NCBI GenBank assembly: GCA_934215405.1
Contig: CAKPZU010000079.1
Span: 1-9,549 of the forward strand
DNA length: 9,549 bases
Source: an uncultured Bacilli bacterium
GTDB lineage: Bacteria; Bacillota_I; Bacilli_A; RFN20; CAG-631
Direction of reading: 5' to 3'
Positions 6,700 through 9,549 of the stretch are shown piece by piece. Position 1 is the stretch's first letter. Each line of letters begins with the position of its first letter. The notes below the pieces were generated by a model. That model was not told the origin of the DNA. It ran no database searches and saw only the letters and a list, made by a program, of their open reading frames with translations. The position numbers and the translations under genes were made by a program.

Positions 6700-7278
6700 A
6701 TAAGATGTTTCAATTGCTATATTTTTATTAGTTGAAAATTCATCCATAAAATATGTTTGGAAAAGTGTTAATGCTAAATCATTGCCATTTAGATAATATT
6801 TTTTAATTTCTTCATTGTTAAATTGATAGTTAAATGCATAAGCACAAGCACCATATTGTTTCCAAAATTCAGTTGATTGAATATAAGAGCCAGTTAATGC
6901 GTTCAAAAGATTTTCATCAAATAATGCACTTTTATCGCAAAGCAAAATACCATTTTGATATATGGCTTTTGTATTTTCAAAAATGTAAATGTTATTGATG
7001 ACATAGCATTTTATTTTAGTATTTAAATTAAATGTATTATTAAGCTTATCATAATTATTTTGTAAAGAATTAAGCAAACTAGTTATTTCTTCTTTTGAAG
7101 ATGTTATTTCATTTTCAATATTCAATTCAATGTATTTATTTTTCATTATATTACAAGTTGCATTTTTATATCCGGGAATTGATTCATAGACATTTGTTTG
7201 ATAATTGCTATCTTTGGTGCATGCTAAAAAAAGAAATTGATAAAATATAAATACAATCAGTAAAAATTTCTTTTTCAT
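6661..7278 (-). CDS. Hypothetical lipoprotein
   Basis: This is a 205-residue exported protein. MKKK followed by a hydrophobic stretch and FLAC (cysteine 20) is a lipoprotein signal, though the -3 residue is phenylalanine rather than the usual leucine. The mature part begins TKDSNYQ, as lipoproteins often do. It should be anchored in the outer leaflet of the cell membrane. I recognise no domain. The last visible segment (AIETSYSFSNFIIN, 188-201) resembles the helix after the active site in peptidase-MA-like gluzincins, but the frame contains no HExxH, and it stops four residues later, so the gene may be truncated or simply different. GAGGT seven bases before the ATG supports the start at 7278. 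It is convergent with the aldolase gene and has its own terminator at 6605-6631. Upstream AT-rich DNA contains TATAAT-like strings, but I cannot fix a promoter. Confidence 0.75.
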   Translation of the reverse strand: MKKKFLLIVFIFYQFLFLACTKDSNYQTNVYESIPGYKNATCNIMKNKYIELNIENEITSSKEEITSLLNSLQNNYDKLNNTFNLNTKIKCYVINNIYIFENTKAIYQNGILLCDKSALFDENLLNALTGSYIQSTEFWKQYGACAYAFNYQFNNEEIKKYYLNGNDLALTLFQTYFMDEFSTNKNIAIETSYSFSNFIINMFTI

Positions 7279-7311
7279 AATATACCTCGCAAATAATATT
7301 ATATATTATGT

Positions 7312-7407
7312 ACCTTCAAAAATCTAGTTAAGCATATTAAAGGACAAATTGAAGTAGGAGTTGAATTCCCACCTGGTGGAAAATGGCGAAATAATAAAAA
7401 GAAGTAA
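7312..7407 (+). pseudogene. C-terminal protein relic, tail copy 1
   Basis: An open frame with no plausible start encodes TFKNLVKHIKGQIEVGVEFPPGGKWRNNKKK and stops at 7405-7407, inside the following terminator. The EVGVEFPPGGKWR part recurs at 9262-9300 with nearly the same DNA. This is the end of a gene whose body is missing, starting only about 30 bases from the lipoprotein start. I do not recognise the family. It marks the left edge of the degraded island. Confidence 0.6.
7350..7388 (+). repeat. 39-bp direct repeat, copy 1
   Basis: It matches 9261-9299 in 37 of 39 bases, the first 27 being identical. The two differences (7377 and 7380) are both third-codon positions in glycine codons, so the repeated segment was under protein-level selection in both places. 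The copies are 1.9 kb apart and bracket the degraded island. Confidence 0.9.
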
Positions 7408-7439
7408 CAATTATTTTATGTAATTATTGCTTCTTTTTT
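7399..7439 (+). terminator. Terminator after tail copy 1
   Basis: Arms 7399-7413 and 7421-7435 form a 15-position stem with one G-U pair and one mismatch, starting with AAGAAG/CTTCTT, around a 7-base loop. A run of T follows. The stop codon of the relic lies within the 5' arm. Confidence 0.75.
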
Positions 7440-7573
7440 CATTATACTTTTTTACTATAAATGTATAAATGTATGCATTACGATGATTTTCTTTTTATTG
7501 ACGTGTGGGATTTTGACATATACTTAACACGATTTGAATTTTGAGACAATTTTGAGAAAAATCAACCCCCGTA

Positions 7574-7609
7574 TTGATAAAAAGACATAAAATGTTGTAA
7601 TTTCTACAA
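7574..7609 (+). promoter_or_regulatory. Promoter and palindrome upstream of the XRE regulator
   Basis: TTGATA (7574-7579) and TGTAAT (7596-7601) are 16 bases apart. Over the -10 lies the palindrome TTGTA-ATTTC-TACAA (7595-7609). A second, overlapping inverted repeat, TTTCTA/TAGAAA, spans 7601-7620. A symmetric site over the -10 of an HTH gene would fit autorepression, which is inference. The rest of 7440-7573 holds no gene. It does hold a 10-base direct repeat (AATTTTGAGA at 7537 and 7548) and a TTGACGTGT...TTTTGAC string at 7498-7517 that resembles 9373-9394 after tail copy 2. Confidence 0.4.
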
Positions 7610-7640
7610 AATTATAGAAAAATGTGTATGAGAAGTATTT

Positions 7641-7832
7641 ATGACTTATAAAGAGGCAGTCAAAAAATTAAGACTTAAAATGTTGATGACTCAAGAGGAG
7701 TTTGCAAAACTTTTGGATGTTTATTTTGCAACTATAAATAGATGGGAAACTGGTAAATATGTTCCAACTATTAAAGCTAGAAGAAAATTACAACCATATT
7801 TTGAAAAGTATAATTTTGAGGTGGATGAATAA
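7641..7832 (+). CDS. XRE-family helix-turn-helix regulator
   Basis: This is a 63-residue DNA-binding protein, a single XRE/Cro-type domain. Helix 2 is MTQEEFAKLLD (residues 16-26), and the recognition helix region, YFATINRWETGKYVPTIKARRKL (28-50), carries the family's W-E-x-G-x-x-x-P pattern. Small proteins of this exact type commonly stand directly in front of hsdM in type I restriction-modification operons and act as controllers. Here the hsdM relic starts two bases after this stop, so that operon layout is still visible. A GAGAAG ribosome binding site lies seven bases before the ATG, and a palindrome covers the proposed -10. The frame is intact although its target operon is dead, so it may act elsewhere or simply be a recent orphan. 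Domain call secure, target unknown. Confidence 0.85.
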   Translation: MTYKEAVKKLRLKMLMTQEEFAKLLDVYFATINRWETGKYVPTIKARRKLQPYFEKYNFEVDE

Positions 7833-7834
7833 TT

Positions 7835-8000
7835 ATGGCAAAAACAAAAGGAAAAAATTTTGAAGAAGCATTGTGGGACAGCTGTAATGCAATAAGAGGC
7901 TCTGTTGATCCAGCAGAATACAAGCATATAGTTTTCTTTAACTTTCTTGAAATTTGCTAATGAAAAGTTTGATGAAGATGGAAATATGGTAAAAAAGTAG
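7835..8000 (+). pseudogene. hsdM: Type I restriction-modification methylase relic (HsdM N-terminus)
   Basis: The ATG two bases after the XRE stop begins MAKTKGKNFEEALWDSCNAIRGSVDPAEYKHIV, the standard start of type I N6-adenine methylase subunits. Intact HsdM proteins are about 500 residues. From about 7934 the frame breaks: homology resumes in another frame as LKFANEKFDE (7947-7976) and then stops at 8000. At least one small indel within the KHIVLxLIFLKFA stretch and a large deletion removed the rest, including the SAM-binding and NPPY motifs. No hsdS or hsdR is found nearby. It is non-functional as a methylase. Confidence 0.85.
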
Positions 8001-8006
8001 ATTTCA

Positions 8007-8015
8007 TGGTATAAT
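8007..8015 (+). promoter_or_regulatory. Extended -10 promoter for the DUF4177-like gene
   Basis: TGG-TATAAT is an extended -10 with a perfect hexamer, 25 bases before the ATG at 8041. It sits just past the end of the hsdM relic. No clear -35 is seen. Confidence 0.5.
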
Positions 8016-8040
8016 TTTCAAGAAGAAAGTAGGTGAAAAC

Positions 8041-8220
8041 ATGAAATACAAATATCAAACAGATACTATTCCTTATGTCCTTAGCAAGAAAAATTTAACA
8101 AATAAATTGCAGGAACTTTTAGATCAACGTTCTAAAGATGGGTGGCGCCTTGTTAAATATGATTTTAGCGACTGGCTTGGTGCATGTGTAGTTGTCTTTG
8201 AAAAAGAAGTACAAGATTGA
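8041..8220 (+). CDS. DUF4177-like small protein
   Basis: This is a 59-residue protein with the layout of DUF4177 domains: an N-terminal strand MKYKYQT, a helix LTNKLQELLDQRSKDGWRLVKYDF (residues 19-42) with the typical GW-x-LV, then a strand ACVVVFEKEVQD. Such proteins form small alpha/beta folds and have no assigned biochemical role. They are common near mobile elements and phage genes. AGGTGA lies just upstream of the ATG, and an extended -10 promoter precedes it. The frame is intact and uses TGA as stop, in contrast to the relics on both sides, so it is likely expressed. The match rests on motif pattern only, so a neighbouring small-domain family is possible. Confidence 0.7.
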   Translation: MKYKYQTDTIPYVLSKKNLTNKLQELLDQRSKDGWRLVKYDFSDWLGACVVVFEKEVQD

Positions 8221-8264
8221 TCACCTCCCAGTCTCAATATCGAGTAGTTGCTAAAGTATCGTTC

Positions 8265-8299
8265 GGCCCCACCTTAAAAATGTGTGGCCTAGAATTTTT
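8265..8299 (+). terminator. Possible terminator of the DUF4177-like gene
   Basis: GGCCCCAC (8265-8272) and GTGTGGCC (8282-8289) pair over eight positions with one mismatch and a 9-base loop. TAGAATTTTT follows. It lies 45 bases past the stop at 8220. The T run starts a few bases late, so it may instead be an RNA structure. Confidence 0.35.
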
Positions 8300-8411
8300 G
8301 AAAACTTGAAATTTTGAAAAAATTGAATAAAATAATTAGATATATCCTTGTTTATCCGAAGAGTATCATGAAAGCTTATAAATCCCCAAAAAGAAAAAGG
8401 GAAAAAATATA

Positions 8412-8543
8412 TTGAAGATAATTTCACTTTCACCATATTGTGAATTTTTAGCAAAAAATGTAAGCGATAAAGATATTATTGACCGTGAGAACTATTGGAA
8501 AGATGTATTCTGCAGCAGAAAATTTGGTTACAACTCTAATTAG
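8412..8543 (+). pseudogene. Possible gene relic, 43-codon open frame
   Basis: From a TTG at 8412, with AAGGG about nine bases upstream, a 43-codon frame reads LKIISLSPYCEFLAKNVSDKD and on to WKDVFCSRKFGYNSN. The same frame upstream of a TAA near 8370 also has protein-like composition (IYPCLSEEYHESL). I do not recognise it. Its 3' part coincides with a nested inverted repeat. It could be a decayed gene piece or chance. Confidence 0.2.
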
Positions 8544-8569
8544 AAGTTTCTAGGTAAACCTTTCCAATA
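8493..8569. other. Nested inverted repeat, possible structured RNA
   Basis: The outer arms TATTGGAAAG (8493-8502) and CTTTCCAATA (8560-8569) are perfect complements. Inside lie a small hairpin TTCTG-CAG-CAGAA (8508-8520) and a longer one: GGTTAC (8526-8531) with GTAAACC (8554-8560, one bulge) and AACTCTA/TAGAAGTT (8532-8548). C8560 can belong to only one helix. Together this draws as a three-way junction of 77 bases. No known RNA family is recognised. Confidence 0.35.
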
Positions 8570-8838
8570 ACATTAAAATTATTCGTCATTAACAAAATCT
8601 AATAATAACTATGATTTACTCTTTGCATTTTTGGGGTACGAAAACAGAATGTAAAAAGAGTACGAACTTTTTTGAAGGGATTCGAAATTGTATTAAATTT
8701 TATGTTCCTAGACATATCGAAACAATAGGATTGTTACCAATATCAGTCCTTTTTTCATTTTTAAGGGCTATTTTGCTTATTTTGGCATAAATTGCTTAAA
8801 TTTAGGTGAAGCAGCTCTTTTTGATAGAGGAATTTTTT

Positions 8839-8931
8839 ATGAAAAGTACGAATATTATATTTGTTAAGTGTCTCATTAATAAAATTTTCTGGTTGTTTTC
8901 TGGCTGTTTTCTGGTTGTTTTTGTGATATAA
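8839..8931 (+). CDS. Possible 30-residue hydrophobic peptide
   Basis: An ATG with AGAGGA seven to eight bases upstream opens a 30-codon frame. It encodes a polar, basic N-terminus (MKSTNIIFVK) and a membrane-like C-terminus (IFWLFSGCFLVVFVI). This is the shape of small membrane peptides, including type I toxin peptides, but also of a leader peptide, since the AlbA_2 relic starts 23 bases after its stop. The hydrophobic part is encoded by three 11-bp repeats, which may equally be the true functional element. I see no antisense RNA promoter that would make a toxin-antitoxin case. Confidence 0.3.
   Translation: MKSTNIIFVKCLINKIFWLFSGCFLVVFVI
8885..8917 (+). repeat. Triplicated 11-bp tandem repeat
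   Basis: Three head-to-tail copies of TTTTCTGGTTG occur, the middle one with C for T at one base, followed by a partial T run. The period is close to one helical turn, which suits side-by-side protein binding just upstream of the AlbA_2 gene start. It is not a multiple of three, so it is unlikely to be kept for protein repeats. Confidence 0.85.
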
Positions 8932-8932
8932 A
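8924..8932 (+). promoter_or_regulatory. Possible extended -10 promoter of the AlbA_2 relic
   Basis: TGA-TATAAA directly follows the 11-bp repeats and lies 22 bases before the ATG at 8955. AGGAGG at 8941-8946 is a near-perfect ribosome binding site. A start of transcription near 8939 would give a very short leader. Confidence 0.3.
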
Positions 8933-8954
8933 ATAATCGTAGGAGGACGTGAAT

Positions 8955-9064
8955 ATGTTTATTGATGAGGATAATAATATAGAATTAAAAGATATTTTAA
9001 ATAGTCCTTTAGCAAGGAGATTGCCGCATTTTTGAATTTTATCAGACTAAGGCAAATAATCTAA
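8955..9064 (+). pseudogene. AlbA_2/Schlafen-type DNA-binding protein relic
   Basis: A strong AGGAGG precedes an ATG that begins MFIDEDNNIELKDILN, the start of AlbA_2 (Schlafen-like) proteins, which often carry FIDE...ELK followed by KEIAAFLN. The frame hits TGA at 9033, but the next frame reads KEIAAFLNF (9014-9040), so one small indel broke the gene, and about 16 residues later all homology is gone. Intact members usually have 400 or more residues, with an ATPase-like or winged-helix C-terminus. They often occur as regulators near mobile or defence genes. Only about 30 residues remain here, so it is non-functional. Confidence 0.6.
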
Positions 9065-9074
9065 TGGATTTAAA

Positions 9075-9268
9075 TTTACTTTTGTTCCAAATTCATTAAA
9101 TAAATATAATAAATATTTTTCTGGATTTAAATTGTTTCCAATAGCAGTTATTAATTTAATAATATAAATGTAGAAAAATATTTAAATTATATGTTTGACA
9201 ATATTAATAAAGAACCAATTGAAAATTTATTACCATATTCTAAAAATATCAAAGATAAACTGAAGTAG
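9075..9268 (+). pseudogene. Possible IS66-type transposase C-terminal relic
   Basis: Two overlapping-frame fragments look protein-derived. The second (9158-9268) reads NNINVEKYLNYMFDNINKEPIENLLPYSKNIKDKLK. A YLxYLF segment followed by LLPWS-like residues is the pattern at the C-terminus of IS66 TnpC transposases. The preceding frame (FVPNSLNKYNKYFSGFKLFPIAVINLI, 9084-9164) is less clear. The fragment runs in frame conflict into tail copy 2: one missing base near 9261 would join KDKL to EVGVEFPPGGKWR. IS66 is a pattern guess; another protein family is quite possible. Confidence 0.3.
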
Positions 9269-9299
9269 GAGTTGAATTCCCACCTGGCGGGAAATGGCG
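9261..9299 (+). repeat. 39-bp direct repeat, copy 2
   Basis: This is the partner of 7350-7388 (37 of 39 bases identical). Both copies are followed by a stop codon lying in a terminator stem. Confidence 0.9.
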
Positions 9300-9321
9300 G
9301 ATTAAAGAACAAAAAAGATAA
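9262..9321 (+). pseudogene. C-terminal protein relic, tail copy 2
   Basis: The frame reads EVGVEFPPGGKWRIKEQKR and then TAA. Two codons upstream in the same frame is TAA (9256-9258), so this copy has been cut from its gene body by a small indel. Restoring one base would continue it from NIKDKL in the preceding fragment. It is the same unknown tail as copy 1, with a different last few residues. Confidence 0.6.
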
Positions 9322-9365
9322 TCTTTTTTTTAGTTACAAGTACTATAATATCTGATTATCTTTTT
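9312..9365 (+). terminator. Terminator after tail copy 2
   Basis: Arms 9312-9323 (AAAAAGATAATC) and 9354-9365 are perfect 12-base complements. The 30-base loop is unusually long. T-rich DNA follows. As in copy 1, the stop codon lies in the 5' arm. Confidence 0.55.
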
Positions 9366-9446
9366 ATTTTTATTGAACGTGTTATTTTTTGACGTTTACA
9401 ATACAAAAATATACTTTTAAATTGAAATTTTTGCAATTATTAAACA

Positions 9447-9476
9447 AAAAACTGACACATTTCTGCATCAGTTTTT
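9447..9476 (-). terminator. Terminator of the tRNA-Ser transcript
   Basis: Arms 9447-9455 and 9468-9476 form a perfect 9-bp stem (AAAAACTGA/TCAGTTTTT) with a 12-base loop. On the minus strand a T6 run ends the stem. It lies 11 bases past the CCA end of the tRNA, so the tRNA is the last gene of its transcript. Confidence 0.8.
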
Positions 9477-9487
9477 AAACTTTTTAG

Positions 9488-9549
9488 TGGCGGAGCAAGA
9501 GAGATTTGAACTCTCGCGCCAGTTTCCCGACCTACACCCTTAGCAGGGG
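9488..9549 (-). tRNA. tRNA-Ser(GCU), 3' part, cut by window end
   Basis: The minus strand shows the 3' 62 bases of a serine tRNA: the anticodon loop CTGCTAA with anticodon GCT (9542-9544 on the plus strand), a long class II variable arm, a T arm GAGAG-TTCAAAT-CTCTC, the acceptor strand and an encoded CCA (9488-9490). It reads the AGC/AGU serine codons. The segment is very like the Bacillus tRNA-Ser(GCU), which also has CCCCTGCTAAGGGTGTAGG. The D arm and 5' acceptor strand are outside the window. The degraded island begins on its 3' side, the usual side for integrated elements, but I find no second copy of the tRNA end in the window. Confidence 0.95.

Larger units (their letters stand above)
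8221..8838 (+). other. Gene-poor stretch in the island
   Basis: There is no convincing gene. It contains a hairpin at 8265-8289, a short possible relic frame at 8412-8543 and a nested inverted repeat at 8493-8569. From 8570 to 8838 I see only AT-rich DNA with stops in all frames, plus two GTACGAA strings near 8637 and 8660. The 8221-8290 part is visibly richer in G and C than its surroundings. This looks like decayed coding DNA. Confidence 0.5.

Noticed and set aside
7721..7927. 68-codon minus-strand open frame over the XRE gene and hsdM relic
   Set aside because: Antisense to a clear HTH gene and to recognisable HsdM sequence.
8251..8454. 67-codon minus-strand open frame in the gene-poor stretch
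   Set aside because: No ribosome binding site or family pattern; low-complexity FF/SF-rich composition typical of antisense AT-rich DNA.
8637..8851. Three GTACGAA strings, similar to the GTACGCAA repeats of the ATPase promoter
   Set aside because: Spacing is irregular and none has a -10 box at promoter distance; likely chance or a very degraded relic.
9288..9300. GGCGG-containing string in tail copy 2 as an attachment-site copy of the tRNA-Ser end
   Set aside because: Only about seven bases match (TGGCGGA), too short for an att site and explained by glycine/tryptophan codons.

Overview
The window is AT-rich low-GC Gram-positive DNA. The strong AGGAGG-like ribosome binding sites, sigma-A-type promoters (TTGACA/TATAAT variants, several with an extended -10) and protein content suggest a host-associated Firmicute of the Bacilli/Mollicutes-like or Clostridia type. 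TGA is a normal stop here (it ends the class I aldolase and the DUF4177-like gene) and tryptophan is TGG, so this is not a Mycoplasma-code organism. The genus cannot be fixed from the sequence alone.

Positions 1-3912 are all minus strand. A likely co-transcribed set starts near 3904. It runs through a small nucleoside-deoxyribosyltransferase-like protein, a MATE-family efflux pump split in two by a one-base frameshift at 2886-2890, and an HD-domain metal-dependent phosphohydrolase, and it ends at a terminator at 1587-1614. Next comes a separately controlled AAA ATPase/DUF4143 gene (80-1444). Its upstream region is unusual: four copies of an ACTTGCGTA-type motif spaced 33-35 bp, three of which are well-placed -35 boxes for good -10 boxes.

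Positions 3983-7300 hold a divergently transcribed GT-C membrane glycosyltransferase and a class I fructose-bisphosphate aldolase on the plus strand, each with its own promoter. A hypothetical lipoprotein on the minus strand converges on the aldolase. These look like intact resident genes, with a possible 53-residue ORF between them.

Positions 7312-9480 form a gene graveyard next to a tRNA-Ser(GCU) gene cut by the window end (9488-9549, minus strand). It holds two near-identical protein-tail relics (each reading EVGVEFPPGGKWR), each with its own terminator, that bracket the region. Between them are an intact XRE-type regulator, a relic of a type I restriction-modification methylase (HsdM), an intact 59-residue DUF4177-like gene, a nested inverted repeat, a possible 30-residue hydrophobic peptide containing a triplicated 11-bp repeat, an AlbA_2/Schlafen-type relic and a weak IS66-like relic. 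The picture is a decayed defence or mobile island beside a tRNA gene with a few small genes still open. I see no intact novel multi-gene system. The best leads are the promoter/repeat array of the ATPase, the duplicated tails and the small structured or peptide-coding elements of the island.
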